A stretch of DNA of 64,000 nucleotides from Paenibacillus sp. FSL H7-0357 (GCF_000758525.1 NZ_CP009241.1:1550001-1614000); one strand, 5' to 3'. Shown: positions 18,148 to 27,216, counted from the stretch's first letter. Numbers and translations: made by a program. The notes: a model not told the origin generated them from the sequence alone.

Positions 18148-19107
18148 GTGAAGAGTAATCAGAGTAAAATTGTAGATTGCACCATTCGTGACGGAGGACT
18201 GGTGAACAACTGGGATTTTAGTGTTGAATTTGTGCAGAATCTGTACGCCGGATTGAACGAGGCCGGTGTTGAGTATATGGAAATCGGATATAAAAATTCG
18301 CCGAAGCTGCTTAAGGGAGCGGAGGGAGCAGGCCCGTGGCGTTTTCTGAACGATGATTTCCTGCGCAAGGTCATCCCGCAAAAGGGGAACACCAAACTTT
18401 CCGCGCTTGTAGATATCGGCCGCGTGGATGTTAATGATATTCTGCCGCGCAGTGAGAGCATGCTGGATCTCATCCGTGTAGCCTGCTATAGCAAGGATGT
18501 GGACAAGGCCTTGCAGCTGGTGCAGACCTTCCATGATCTTGGGTATGAGACAACGATCAATATTATGGCTTTGTCGAATGTGATGGAGAATGAGCTGCTG
18601 GAGGCATTTGAACAAATCCGCGAGAGCGTGGTTGACGTTGTATATATTGTAGATTCTTACGGTAGCCTGGATCATAATGATATTCATTATCTGGTGGAAA
18701 AGTTCAGAACGCATTTGCCGAATAAACGTTTGGGCGTACATACCCACAACAATCTGCAATTGGCCTTCTCCAATACTCTTATTGCATCCGAGAAGGGTGT
18801 AGAACTGCTTGATGCTTCCTGTTACGGCATGGGCCGCGCCGCAGGCAACTGCCCGACCGAGCTGCTGGTTACCCATCTGAAAAATACAAAATATACGCTG
18901 CGGCCTGTTCTGGATATCGTTGAGCGGTTGATGATTCCTCTGCGCGAGAAGGAAGAATGGGGATATATTATTCCTTACATGATCACCGGAACACTGGATG
19001 AACATCCGCGCTCTGCAATGGCGCTGCGTTCTTCGGAAGACAAAGATAAGGCTGTAGAATTTTATGACAAGCTTACAACTCCTGAGGTGAACTTCGGAGA
19101 TAAATAA
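18148..19107 (+). CDS. Aldolase catalytic domain protein (DRE-TIM metallolyase family)
   Basis: A 319-residue TIM-barrel protein related to HMG-CoA lyase, LeuA and 4-hydroxy-2-oxovalerate aldolase. The DRE motif appears as DCTIRDGGLVNNWDF near the N-terminus and the metal-binding HxH as GVHTHNNLQ. GMGRAAGNCPTELL is the usual barrel-closing loop. There is no LeuA-type regulatory domain. GTG 18148 is chosen because GAAGGGAGA at 18132-18140 precedes it; an upstream TTG 18088 extends the frame without support. The substrate is unknown. It stands alone between feo and a c-di-GMP gene. Confidence 0.85.
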   Translation: MKSNQSKIVDCTIRDGGLVNNWDFSVEFVQNLYAGLNEAGVEYMEIGYKNSPKLLKGAEGAGPWRFLNDDFLRKVIPQKGNTKLSALVDIGRVDVNDILPRSESMLDLIRVACYSKDVDKALQLVQTFHDLGYETTINIMALSNVMENELLEAFEQIRESVVDVVYIVDSYGSLDHNDIHYLVEKFRTHLPNKRLGVHTHNNLQLAFSNTLIASEKGVELLDASCYGMGRAAGNCPTELLVTHLKNTKYTLRPVLDIVERLMIPLREKEEWGYIIPYMITGTLDEHPRSAMALRSSEDKDKAVEFYDKLTTPEVNFGDK

Positions 19108-19121
19108 TTGACTACATGCAG

Positions 19122-19157
19122 AAGCACTGACCTCTACGCCAGGGGAAGGTGCTTTTT
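19122..19157 (+). terminator. Terminator after the aldolase-like gene
   Basis: AAGCAC pairs with GTGCTT, with an inner ACCTC/AGGGG helix, and a T-run of six follows. Confidence 0.75.
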
Positions 19158-19287
19158 TGCTGTTTTTTCTTTTTATAATGCAGAAAGCTGAATGTAACTT
19201 TATGGGGTAGCCAAGCCGATATTTATACATAGGACTTAATATATCCGTATATTTTAAAATAGATATCATTTCAGACGCGAGGGACTT

Positions 19288-21414
19288 ATGAGACAAGAAG
19301 AGAGAAAGACCATTCAAGCGGCTATAGTAGGAGCTGTGCTGTTCCTTCTAATTCAGATTTTTCGTACACCGCTCAGTAATATTGAGAATCAGAATTGGCT
19401 TTCGGCCCTCTATCTTATGATTGGCTGTTGCAATATTGCTTTTGGTTTCGCAATTTTTGCTCAGGGCTGGCTGTTTTTCTCCGATAAATTATCCAAGGCA
19501 AGACTTTACACCTCTGCTTTATTTTTTGGAGTATGTATTTTTGATTTCTTACACACGTTAAGCTTTGCAGGTATTCCCGGGATTTCTTCGTATATTACTT
19601 CAGAACAATCGCTTTGGCTGCTCACCTTCTCCCGTTTGGCAAGTGCACTTGGAATCCTAGTTATTTTTAGCAGAGAGGACCAGCCGGTATCTGTTAGAGG
19701 CAAGAAGAAGGTCTTCAGTGTTGCTGTTTTGCTGATTGTGCTCTCTTTGGGGGGAGTAATCTTTAGCCACTCTATTGCCGCGGAACAGTGGGGTTATTCA
19801 TGGATTAACACACTAAAGCATGTTGTGGATATGGCCGTGCTTTTTGTTTATCTGCTTGGAGTAGCTATTATCGTGTACCCGGGCAAAATTGAAAAATCGG
19901 CGTCATTGCTCATTATTATCCGTGCGCTGATCTTCTTCGCCATGGGCCAGGTCTTTTTTATGAATCTGTTCAGTATCGGCGAGATGGATTATCTCTTTGG
20001 AATGCTTAGCAGCGGAGTAGCCTATTACCTTTTGCTTACCGGCGTCTACCGGCTGACAATTGAAGAGCCTTTTCATGAGAACCAACAGGCGGAAGCGCGG
20101 ATCAATTATTTGGCGTATCATGATGAATTAACAGGACTGCCGAATAGAAGGTGTCTGATGCAGCGCACCGAAGAAATCGTTCAACGCGGTGAAAAAGACA
20201 AGACTCAGGGGTTCTCAGCGTTTTTGATTATGAATATCAACCACTTTAAGAACATCAATGATTCTCTTGGCCATTACGCAGGGGACCTGCTGCTGCAGAT
20301 GGTTGCAGAGCGCATAGGAAATGAAGTGAAGTCAAACGAAGAAATGTACAGCATGGGTGGCGATGAGTTCGCTTTTCTGATGACAGACCGCACCGGTGTG
20401 GAAAACTGTCTGGTCCGGGCGACAGAGCTTTTGCGGTTATTCGAAACACCGGTAAAGCTGGAGTCGGGAGAATATCACATTTCACTAAGTCTCGGAATGA
20501 GCATTTACCCTGGAGACGGGGATACAGCAGAAGAACTGATTCAGAACGCAGATACCGCTGTTCATAATGCTAAAGAACAGGGCGTAGAAATCCGCCGCTA
20601 CATCCCGGCCATGCAGATGAAGGCCAAGGAACGCTTCAAGCTGGAGAATGATCTGCGCAGAGCGCTTGAACGTAATGAGTTCTATCTCGTCTATCAGCCG
20701 CAGGTGCAGCTGGATACCGAAGAAATTGTCGGGATGGAAGCACTGCTGCGCTGGGATCATCCCAAGCGCGGACTTGTTTCGCCAATCGATTTCATTCCGA
20801 TTGCTGAAGAGAGCGGGCTGATTGTTCCAATCGGTGAATGGGTCCTTAGAACGGCCTGCCTCCAGAACAAACAGTGGCAGACAGCAGGGTACCGGCCGAT
20901 ATGTGTCTCGATCAACTTGTCCATGCGTCAGTTTCTTCAACCGAACCTGGACGGCAAAATTGCTGCCATTTTGCAGGAGATCGGGCTTGATCCTTGTTAT
21001 GTTGATCTGGAAATTACCGAAAGCATGACTCTCGACAAAGAAACTGCCTTTGATCAGCTTAACCGTCTGAAACGGCTGGGGCTGTTCATCAGCATAGATG
21101 ATTTCGGTACAGGCTATAGCTCGCTGCACTACCTGAAGAATATGCCGATCGACCGGCTTAAGATCGACCGGTCCTTTGTTTCAGAAGTTATGGAAGACAG
21201 CAACAACGCAGCGATTGTATCGACGATCACATCCATGGCGCATCACCTGAAGCTGAAGGTAACCGCTGAGGGTGTCGAGAACAAGGAGCAGCTGCAATTT
21301 TTACGCCAGCAGCATTGTCATGAGGCGCAAGGCTTCCTTTTCAGCAAGCCTGTCAAGGCGGCTGAATTTGAACAGGCTTTCCTCACGCCCTTAGTTGTAT
21401 CGCCGTCTTCGTAG
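19288..21414 (+). CDS. Membrane GGDEF-EAL protein, probable c-di-GMP phosphodiesterase
   Basis: A 708-residue protein with an N-terminal sensor of about seven membrane helices (residues 10-265, MASE3-like), then GGDEF (about 275-430) and EAL (about 445-690). The EAL domain looks complete: EAL at 484-486, SINLSMRQF, LEITES, IDDFGTGYSSL, RLKIDRSF, AEGVEN. The GGDEF domain keeps GGDEF at 357-361, but the usual DxDxFK metal motif reads NINHFK (residues 316-321), and no RxxD inhibitory site is evident. Cyclase activity is therefore doubtful and phosphodiesterase activity likely. Monocistronic. Confidence 0.9.
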   Translation: MRQEERKTIQAAIVGAVLFLLIQIFRTPLSNIENQNWLSALYLMIGCCNIAFGFAIFAQGWLFFSDKLSKARLYTSALFFGVCIFDFLHTLSFAGIPGISSYITSEQSLWLLTFSRLASALGILVIFSREDQPVSVRGKKKVFSVAVLLIVLSLGGVIFSHSIAAEQWGYSWINTLKHVVDMAVLFVYLLGVAIIVYPGKIEKSASLLIIIRALIFFAMGQVFFMNLFSIGEMDYLFGMLSSGVAYYLLLTGVYRLTIEEPFHENQQAEARINYLAYHDELTGLPNRRCLMQRTEEIVQRGEKDKTQGFSAFLIMNINHFKNINDSLGHYAGDLLLQMVAERIGNEVKSNEEMYSMGGDEFAFLMTDRTGVENCLVRATELLRLFETPVKLESGEYHISLSLGMSIYPGDGDTAEELIQNADTAVHNAKEQGVEIRRYIPAMQMKAKERFKLENDLRRALERNEFYLVYQPQVQLDTEEIVGMEALLRWDHPKRGLVSPIDFIPIAEESGLIVPIGEWVLRTACLQNKQWQTAGYRPICVSINLSMRQFLQPNLDGKIAAILQEIGLDPCYVDLEITESMTLDKETAFDQLNRLKRLGLFISIDDFGTGYSSLHYLKNMPIDRLKIDRSFVSEVMEDSNNAAIVSTITSMAHHLKLKVTAEGVENKEQLQFLRQQHCHEAQGFLFSKPVKAAEFEQAFLTPLVVSPSS

Positions 21415-21435
21415 CAATTCCGTGAGCCGATAGGG

Positions 21436-21464
21436 TTGCATTTTATTCATAGGAATGATACAAT
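21436..21464 (+). promoter_or_regulatory. Sigma-A promoter of tRNA-Gly
   Basis: TTGCAT (21436-21441), 17-bp spacer, TACAAT (21459-21464). The mature tRNA begins 23 bp further on. Confidence 0.75.
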
Positions 21465-21487
21465 ACTTTTTGTCTTCACTTTGCATT

Positions 21488-21561
21488 GCGGGTGTAGTTC
21501 AATGGTAGAACTTCAGCCTTCCAAGCTGATAGCGTGGGTTCGATTCCCATCACCCGCTCCA
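21488..21561 (+). tRNA. tRNA-Gly (anticodon UCC)
   Basis: A complete cloverleaf: acceptor GCGGGTG with CACCCGC, D arm with AGTTCAATGGTAGAACT, anticodon stem TCAGC/GCTGA with loop CTTCCAA (anticodon TCC at 21520-21522), T arm GTGGG/CCCAT region with TTCGATT loop. The CCA end is encoded (21559-21561). It is a single tRNA with its own promoter and terminator. Confidence 0.97.
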
Positions 21562-21579
21562 TACACTTAACTTCGAAAT

Positions 21580-21603
21580 CCTTGTCATGCAAGGGTTTTT
21601 TAT
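21580..21603 (+). terminator. Terminator of tRNA-Gly
   Basis: CCTTG (21580-21584) and CAAGG (21590-21594) form a hairpin, followed by GTTTTTTATTTT. Confidence 0.8.
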
Positions 21604-21656
21604 TTTGAGCAGCGGGTTGGGATTGTTCTACTTAATGGCTATTAAAGAATCAGAAA

Positions 21657-21702
21657 AAAAGGCCGGATTTCCCTCAATAACGGGAAATCCGGCCTTTTTA
21701 GA
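21657..21702. terminator. Strong terminator of the M20 dipeptidase gene
   Basis: A perfect 17-bp stem (21657-21673 with 21682-21698) with an 8-nt loop. The minus-strand reading ends in a run of seven T, which fits termination of the leftward dipeptidase gene; it could also stop rightward transcription. Confidence 0.9.
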
Positions 21703-21734
21703 TAAGCAACTCTCAGCGGAGAATGGCTTCTTGT

Positions 21735-23090
21735 TTAAACTGTCTTCAGGAACTCGACAATCGTAAGCAGTCCCTTATCGAAATTCTCCAGATTGAAATG
21801 TTCATCCGGGGCGTGCAGGTTTTCGTCATCCAGTCCAAAGCCCATCAGAACAACCGGTGCTTTGAGGATACGTGAGAAACTCTCCATGATTGGAATGGAT
21901 CCGCCGTCTTTGGTGAAGAGTGCACGAGTGCCGTATACCTTTCCAAAAGCGTCTGCTGCAGTCTGCAGAATTGGATTCGACGGGTCGATGTTGAAGGCAC
22001 GCGCTTTTTCCATTTGTTTCACATGCAGTTTCGCTCCGGCTTGGATATTCGCTTTCAGATGAGCTTCAACAACATCCAGAATATGCTGCGGATCCTGGTC
22101 GCCGACAAGGCGGCAGGTGATCTTGGCATGGGCTTCCTTAGGGATGACCGTCTTGCTGCCTTCACCCTGGAAACCGCCGTAAACCCCATTAAGTTCAAGG
22201 GTTGGACGGGCGCCGACACGCTCTACAAAACTGTAGCCTTCTTCGCCGTACAGCTGTTCAAGGCCGAGGGCTTCTCTGATCTTCTCTTCATTCACACCCT
22301 GTTTGGCGAACTCCTCACGCAGCAGAGGAGAAAGCTCAGGGACGCCATCGTAAAAACCATCGACGGCAACACGGCCGTTGCTATCATGCAGCGAGCTTAG
22401 CAGGGAAACGAGCGCATGCAGCGCATTTGGCACACCGCCGCCGTAGGAGCCGGAATGCAGGTCTGTCAATGCGGTGTTTACGCTGACTTCAAGTGAGCAC
22501 AATCCACGCAGCCCGGTGCAGATGGCAGGGCGTCCGCGTTCCAGCAGGGCTGTATCCGAGACAAGCACGGCATCCGCAGCCAGTTTGTCTTTGCTTGCTT
22601 CCAGGAATGGCGGCAGATTCACGCTGCCGATTTCTTCCTCGCCTTCAATGCACAGCTTGATATTGACCGGCAAGGTGCCTTCCTGCTTAAGAATGGCTTC
22701 GATCGCTTTGATGTGCATGAAGACCTGGCCCTTATCGTCTGTTGCTCCGCGTGCGTACAGCTTGCCGTCACGGATTTCCGGTTCAAACGGCGGGGTTGTC
22801 CACAAATGAAGCGGATCCACCGGCTGGACATCATAGTGGCCGTATACCAGAATGGTCGGCTTGCCCGGCGCGTGAAGATAATCGGCATAGATTACTGGAT
22901 GGCCCGCAGTGGGATGGATTTCGATATTCTCCAGCCCGGCGCGCTTCAGTGTGTCCATCAGCCAATGTGCGGCTGAATTGACGTCTTCCTTGTGCACGGA
23001 CAGGGCGGAAATGCTGGGAATGGCCAGCCATTCCTTCAATTCAGCAAGCTGAGCTTCACGCTCAGTCTGAAAATAAGTTTCATAAGACAT
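21735..23090 (-). CDS. M20 family dipeptidase
   Basis: Cytosolic dizinc peptidase of about 451 residues (PepV/CNDP-like). Visible are the first metal motif GHYDVQPVDP, the bridging Asp in GATDDKGQ, the catalytic and metal glutamates in IEGEEEIGS, a dimerisation lid domain, and the late His in ENLHAPDE. The start is set at the ATG at 23090 (MSYETYFQTERE), with AAGGAGGT upstream at 23101-23108. An in-frame extension to 23138 lacks support. It hydrolyses small peptides; specificity is not predictable. Confidence 0.92.
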   Translation of the reverse strand: MSYETYFQTEREAQLAELKEWLAIPSISALSVHKEDVNSAAHWLMDTLKRAGLENIEIHPTAGHPVIYADYLHAPGKPTILVYGHYDVQPVDPLHLWTTPPFEPEIRDGKLYARGATDDKGQVFMHIKAIEAILKQEGTLPVNIKLCIEGEEEIGSVNLPPFLEASKDKLAADAVLVSDTALLERGRPAICTGLRGLCSLEVSVNTALTDLHSGSYGGGVPNALHALVSLLSSLHDSNGRVAVDGFYDGVPELSPLLREEFAKQGVNEEKIREALGLEQLYGEEGYSFVERVGARPTLELNGVYGGFQGEGSKTVIPKEAHAKITCRLVGDQDPQHILDVVEAHLKANIQAGAKLHVKQMEKARAFNIDPSNPILQTAADAFGKVYGTRALFTKDGGSIPIMESFSRILKAPVVLMGFGLDDENLHAPDEHFNLENFDKGLLTIVEFLKTV

Positions 23091-23138
23091 AGTGATATGT
23101 ACCTCCTTGGAGTTCGCTGCGCAAAACAGGCAGTACAA

Positions 23139-23161
23139 GCCCTGAGCCTAGAGCTCAGGGC
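23139..23161. repeat. Perfect hairpin upstream of the dipeptidase gene
   Basis: GCCCTGAGC and GCTCAGGGC (9-bp stem, 5-nt loop) lie between the end of the broken SDR gene and the dipeptidase start. No T-run follows on either strand, so a terminator role is only weakly supported. Confidence 0.4.
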
Positions 23162-23247
23162 AATGCACCGCCGTCATGGTTTGGCAGTGTAATGCTTCCA
23201 TTATACTGGAGAACTCACTATGGATCAAAATGGATTGGTGAAATGGC

Positions 23248-23929
23248 TTACCAGATAATTGTGGCCGGAGTGACGCCTTGCGGGAAGGTATCCTCGGCTT
23301 GTGACTTGCTGGTGTATAAATCATACCATGCATCAGCGATAAGACCCGGGTCTGTAGCTGTACCTGGCTTAATGAATACACCCAGCGCTAAGTGAGCGAC
23401 ATAAATCCCTTGAGGAGCAAGGTCGGTGTGCAGGTTGTTGGCATAGTTGTGCAGCCCGCTTAGCGCAATACCGATATTGCCCATCATCGGTATGGGATAG
23501 AGGGAAGAGAGGCCGGTTGTGAACAGGATAGCCCCGTCTTGCATGGCCAGCATTTCCGGCAAGACCTGCTCCACACTGCGGATAGCGCCTACTACCAGTG
23601 CCTGGAACGCATCAAGTGCATTTTCTTCAGTAACCTGTGACGCCGGAGTCGGCGGATAATTGCCGCTGGTTGGACTGAATTCCAGCACGTCGATGAAGCC
23701 ATACTTTTCTTTGATTCCCTGGAAAGCGGCAGTCAATTGTTCTTTATTGTAAAGATCAGCAGGGAAGGCGGTCGCTTCGATGCCCCAGCCCCTTTAATTC
23801 GTCCGCCAGATGATTTAACTTGTCCGCATTGCGGGAAATTAAAGCGACTTGAAAACCGTTTGTACCAAATTTCTTGGCAATGGAGAGTCCGAGTCCCGGA
23901 CCTGCCCCTACGATAGCGATTGTTTTCAC
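23248..23929 (-). pseudogene. Short-chain dehydrogenase/reductase, frameshifted
   Basis: Reading from GTG 23929, the N-terminal Rossmann motif is clear (IAIVGAGPGLGLSIAKKFG), then the frame ends after ADELKGLG. Removing one base from the C-run at 23783-23786 (a G-run on the coding strand) restores a continuous SDR protein of about 227 residues through 23248. The segment normally holding the YxxxK catalytic pair reads GNIGIALSG, so even the repaired protein is atypical. It is divergent from the HxlR regulator. Either a true frameshift or a homopolymer sequencing error. Confidence 0.8.
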
Positions 23930-24043
23930 TTGATATCAGTTCCCTTCCGGTTGTTGATTACTAACAGTAACCATGATAAACTTAGTTGGCTTGTGCAGCA
24001 AGAAGGCACTATTATATGCTCAAGTTACATGGAGGTAACCATA

Positions 24044-24499
24044 ATGGATCGATTATTGACTCAGCAAGACGGTCAGCTGCCGATGCTTGAGGACTGCACC
24101 ATAGCCCGGCAGATTCTGGACCGGGTTGGAGATAAGTGGAGTGTGCTGATTATCGTGAATTTAGGTGTGGAATCTTTGCGGTTCAAGGAGCTGCAGCGGC
24201 GCTCGGGCGGAATTTCGCAGCGTATGCTCACCCAAACGCTCCGCCATCTGGAGCGGGACGGAATAGTCTGGCGCAAAGCGACGCCTACCGTGCCTCTGAC
24301 CGTTGAATATGGTCTTACAGCTTTGGGCGAGTCCTTGCTGGAACCGCTGACCGCCCTTGTTGAATGGGTTAACGGAAATCGTGAAGAAATCGCCGGGGCG
24401 AGGATCAGCTATGACAACGGGCCTACCGGTGCCGATACAGCAGAATTTCTAAATGAAACAGAAGCCCCGCCAGCAGCGGGAGCGATAGGAGCGGAATAA
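24044..24499 (+). CDS. HxlR family transcriptional regulator
   Basis: A DNA-binding protein of 151 residues with a winged helix (about residues 20-105). It contains the family hallmark sequence around GDKWSVLIIVNLG, then SGGISQRMLTQTLRHLERDGIV and a wing ending at YGLTALG. A Cys in MLEDCTIARQIL (residue 19) sits where HxlR/HypR-type members carry a redox or aldehyde-sensing cysteine. ATG 24044 is preceded by GGAGGT. Divergent orientation suggests it controls the adjacent, now broken SDR gene. A poorly conserved tail of about 30 residues follows. Confidence 0.9.
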   Translation: MDRLLTQQDGQLPMLEDCTIARQILDRVGDKWSVLIIVNLGVESLRFKELQRRSGGISQRMLTQTLRHLERDGIVWRKATPTVPLTVEYGLTALGESLLEPLTALVEWVNGNREEIAGARISYDNGPTGADTAEFLNETEAPPAAGAIGAE

Positions 24500-24500
24500 C

Positions 24501-25496
24501 GTGTCATTGAATTCATATACAGATCTGAAAGAAGAAGCAAACATGCCTAATAAGGGCGGTAATCCCGCGTATATCTATACTTACGCATGCTCGGAGGACG
24601 AGATTTCTTTATGCGGAATGGAGCTGCGCTGCCTGTTTGGCCGGGAGATTCCGCCTGCCATTTTTGCAAGTGAGATTGAAGCGGATGTCAGCCGCAGCCC
24701 TTTTATTAAGGAACGGATTGACGTGATGTACGGGGGGGACAGCCTACAGGAAATTTATAAGCAGACCGAGCAGGTGGAGTTGAACGGCAAAACCTTCAAG
24801 GTGATTTTTGTGAAAACCAATGATTTGTCCCCTGCGGATAAAATAGAGTATGATGAACGCAGAATTATTGAGCGGGAGATCGGCCTGCGGATTGAGGGAG
24901 AAGCGGATGTGAACCATCCGGAGCTAGTATACGGTATAGTAACGCTAGGCGGCCGCTGGTACTTCGGGGCTTATCACAAGAACAAGGCAACCTGGTTCCG
25001 GCAGATGAAAAAACCGCGCAGCTATTCCATTGCGCTCAGCACAAGAGTGGCCCGTGCGGCTGTCAATATGGCGGTCCCAACTCCGGCAGGCGTCAAAGTC
25101 ATTGATCCTTGCTGCGGCATCGGGACAGTAATGGTAGAGGCACTATCGATGGGCATCAATATCGTTGGCCGTGATATCAATCCCTTTATTGCGGCGGGAG
25201 CGCGGACGAATATTGCCCATTTCGGCTTCGAGGCTGAAGTGGCGCTGGGAGATATTGCAGACATTAAGGAACATTATGACACAGCCATCGTGGACATGCC
25301 TTACAATCTATATTCCAGCATTACCCCTGAGGAACAGTATGCCATACTCGTGAACGCCCGCCGGATTGCAGATAGGGTTGTCATCGTGGCTATCGAAGCG
25401 ATGGATGGGATGATAGAGACAGCAGGATTTGAAATTATCGACCGCTGTGTTGCTAAAAAGGGGATGTTCTCCCGTCATTTAATGCTATGCCAATAA
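24501..25496 (+). CDS. TRM11/UPF0020-type RNA methyltransferase
   Basis: A 331-residue SAM-dependent methyltransferase. The N-terminal part resembles a THUMP-like or ferredoxin-like RNA-binding region. The catalytic domain has motif I as VIDPCCGIGTVMVEA and motif IV as DMPYNLY, like the D/NPPY of N-methyltransferases acting on guanine or adenine. It starts at GTG 24501, two bases after the regulator stop, with AGGAG at 24488-24492; ATG 24543 is an alternative. The target, probably tRNA or rRNA, is inferred from the family. Confidence 0.82.
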   Translation: MSLNSYTDLKEEANMPNKGGNPAYIYTYACSEDEISLCGMELRCLFGREIPPAIFASEIEADVSRSPFIKERIDVMYGGDSLQEIYKQTEQVELNGKTFKVIFVKTNDLSPADKIEYDERRIIEREIGLRIEGEADVNHPELVYGIVTLGGRWYFGAYHKNKATWFRQMKKPRSYSIALSTRVARAAVNMAVPTPAGVKVIDPCCGIGTVMVEALSMGINIVGRDINPFIAAGARTNIAHFGFEAEVALGDIADIKEHYDTAIVDMPYNLYSSITPEEQYAILVNARRIADRVVIVAIEAMDGMIETAGFEIIDRCVAKKGMFSRHLMLCQ

Positions 25497-25530
25497 TCCT
25501 TTTCGATATGTTAATGGAGGCGATAAAACT

Positions 25531-26148
25531 ATGGAACAGAAATGGTTAACTTGGGCGAAGGAGATTCAGGGAATTGCCCAGACAGGTCTTACCTACGCCA
25601 AAGACGTGTACGACATCGAACGTTATGAAGCACTGCGTGAGCTGAGCGTGGACATTCTGGCGAATTATACGTTTGAGAGCAAGGAGCGGATCCGGCTCTC
25701 TTTTGCAGGTGAAGGCGGGTACAGCACACCGAAGGTAGATGTGCGCGGCGTTATTTTCCGTGAGGGGAAAATTCTGCTGGTCCGCGAGAAGCTGGACGGC
25801 AATTGGGCGCTTCCCGGCGGCTGGGCCGATATTGGACTGTCTCCGATTGAGGTAGTCGTTAAGGAAATCTCCGAGGAATCGGGTTTTCAGGCGGAAGCAG
25901 TCCGTCTGCTGGCCGTGCTGGATAAGAAATTCCATAATCATCCCCCGGAGCCTTATCATGTCTACAAAATGTTTATCCTGTGCAAGATTGTCGGCGGGGA
26001 GGCAGCGGAAGGCGTGGAGACCAGCGAGGTGGATTTTTTCGCTGAAGATAAGCTGCCTGAGCTGTCCGTGGAGCGGAATACGGCAGAGCAGCTGCGAACA
26101 ATGTTTCAATTCTTGAATGATCCGCAGAAGCCGGTAATTTTGGACTAG
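25531..26148 (+). CDS. Nudix hydrolase with N-terminal Nudix_N_2-like domain
   Basis: A 205-residue pyrophosphohydrolase acting on nucleoside diphosphates linked to another group. An N-terminal helical domain (about 1-60, LTWAKEIQGIAQTGLTYAK) precedes the Nudix fold. The Nudix box is intact apart from a conservative K for R: GGWADIGLSPIEVVVKEISE followed by ESGF. It starts at ATG 25531 behind ATGGAGGCG. It is probably cotranscribed with the methyltransferase (34-bp gap). The substrate is unknown; members with this N-terminal domain are often assigned to ADP-ribose or sugar nucleotides. Confidence 0.88.
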   Translation: MEQKWLTWAKEIQGIAQTGLTYAKDVYDIERYEALRELSVDILANYTFESKERIRLSFAGEGGYSTPKVDVRGVIFREGKILLVREKLDGNWALPGGWADIGLSPIEVVVKEISEESGFQAEAVRLLAVLDKKFHNHPPEPYHVYKMFILCKIVGGEAAEGVETSEVDFFAEDKLPELSVERNTAEQLRTMFQFLNDPQKPVILD

Positions 26149-26351
26149 TTAATTGCATATAATGTACGAAATAGATAAAATATAAGTTTTAATTGAGACA
26201 AAAATTGGTTAATATTAATTATGTAAGCCTTTGCATAGAAGGACCGCTGAGCCTTTGTATCTAAAAAAATATTTGGAAACACAACTTTTTGGGTCAGGCG
26301 GTCTACATTTTTTCCTCTACTGTGTCGATAAGAAATTTAGGAGGGGATCGC

Positions 26352-26504
26352 ATGGAACAAGAAGAGTTAAGACTTCCGCTAACGCAGGAGAATGCAACAC
26401 GTCCTGCAGAAGGTAATATTGCTACCGGACTGGTCTGGGGCATTCTGATTAGCATTCCTTTATGGATCTCGGTGGTTGGCTGGATCATGGGGATCTGGCA
26501 CTAA
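26352..26504 (+). CDS. Small single-pass membrane protein, 50 residues
   Basis: It starts at ATG 26352 with AGGAGGGG at 26339-26346. Residues 1-22 are polar and acidic (EQEELRLPLTQENATRPAEG). Residues 23-48 form one membrane helix (GLVWGILISIPLWISVVGWI) with a short HIS/Trp-rich end. It has its own AT-rich upstream region and a terminator. Function is unknown; such peptides often associate with larger membrane complexes. Confidence 0.75.
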   Translation: MEQEELRLPLTQENATRPAEGNIATGLVWGILISIPLWISVVGWIMGIWH

Positions 26505-26551
26505 ACCTTAATCCTAAGGATTCAACTTACACTAATTGTAACTATACAATG

Positions 26552-26588
26552 AAGGCTGTCTCTTCGTCATGAGGAAGCGGCCTTTTTT
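26552..26588 (+). terminator. Terminator after the 50-aa membrane protein
   Basis: An imperfect hairpin (AAGGC and CTCTTC against GAGGAAG and GGCCTT) followed by six T residues. Confidence 0.65.
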
Positions 26589-26649
26589 AATGGATCAGAA
26601 CTTATTTCAACTTCGGGACGATACAAGGGTGTATACATAAGCAATGAAC

Positions 26650-26696
26650 AAAAAATGGCTGTGCCTCCTTAACATAAGGAAGGCCAGCCATTTTTG
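26650..26696 (-). terminator. Terminator of the ASCH-domain gene
   Basis: AAAAATGGCTG pairs with CAGCCATTTTT with an inner CCTCCTT/AAGGAAGG helix; T-run on the minus strand. Confidence 0.8.
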
Positions 26697-26708
26697 AAAA
26701 TATAAGAA

Positions 26709-27182
26709 TTACTGGGGCTGTCTGATATCGACAATCTGAAAATTCTCGCAGACCACCTTCATCTGAAGATCGAAGGGTTTGTCATAGGCTTTGCGTTCCC
26801 TCGTAAAATACAGCTCATGATTGTAGCGCCATGATTCCAGGCTGCGGTCATCCTCGCCTTCGGAATAGGCAAACTCCGCAGTTACCTTGTCAAAAGGAAT
26901 GACTTCTACCTTTATAGTTTCGATGATTGCCCGTGGTTCGCCGCTGGCATCCAGAAGGATGGAATGGCCGTGGGCAAAGGGCTGGGTGAGTCCGCGGATT
27001 TCGTTCAAATCAAAATCGGAGGCGGTTCCTGTCTTAATTCCTTTCAGCACCAGCTCAAGCAATTCGTTGGCAAGCCGGTGATTGTCGCCGAAGGACCACG
27101 CGCTGTCATACAGTTCTGCAGCTTCGGGATGGGCTTTAATATAAGTACTCCAATAGGCCTCCACGGCCGGAGTGTCTGTCAT
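26709..27182 (-). CDS. ASCH domain-containing protein
   Basis: A 157-residue cytoplasmic protein with an ASCH (PUA-related) fold, predicted to bind RNA or a nucleotide. Typical features: AWSFGDNHRLANELLELV, the GxKxxT-like LKGIKTGTASDFD, then SGEPRAIIETIKVEVIPFD, EFAYSEGEDDRSLESWRYNH and the closing VVCENFQIVDI. ATG 27182 is chosen because AAGGTGA precedes it with normal spacing; GTG 27191 is part of that stretch. It lies 34 bp after the ABC-F gene in the same direction and may be cotranscribed. Confidence 0.85.
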   Translation of the reverse strand: MTDTPAVEAYWSTYIKAHPEAAELYDSAWSFGDNHRLANELLELVLKGIKTGTASDFDLNEIRGLTQPFAHGHSILLDASGEPRAIIETIKVEVIPFDKVTAEFAYSEGEDDRSLESWRYNHELYFTRERKAYDKPFDLQMKVVCENFQIVDIRQPQ

Positions 27183-27216
27183 GGTTATCACCTTGCTTTC
27201 TCTATGTTTAAGGATG

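Noticed and set aside
18046..19317. 423-codon minus-strand frame
   Set aside because: Shadow of the aldolase-like gene, whose DRE-TIM motifs and start signals are clear.
23849..24043. N-terminal extension of the HxlR regulator to 23849
   Set aside because: The extension overlaps the divergent SDR gene and lacks a ribosome binding site; ATG 24044 has GGAGGT and starts the family similarity.
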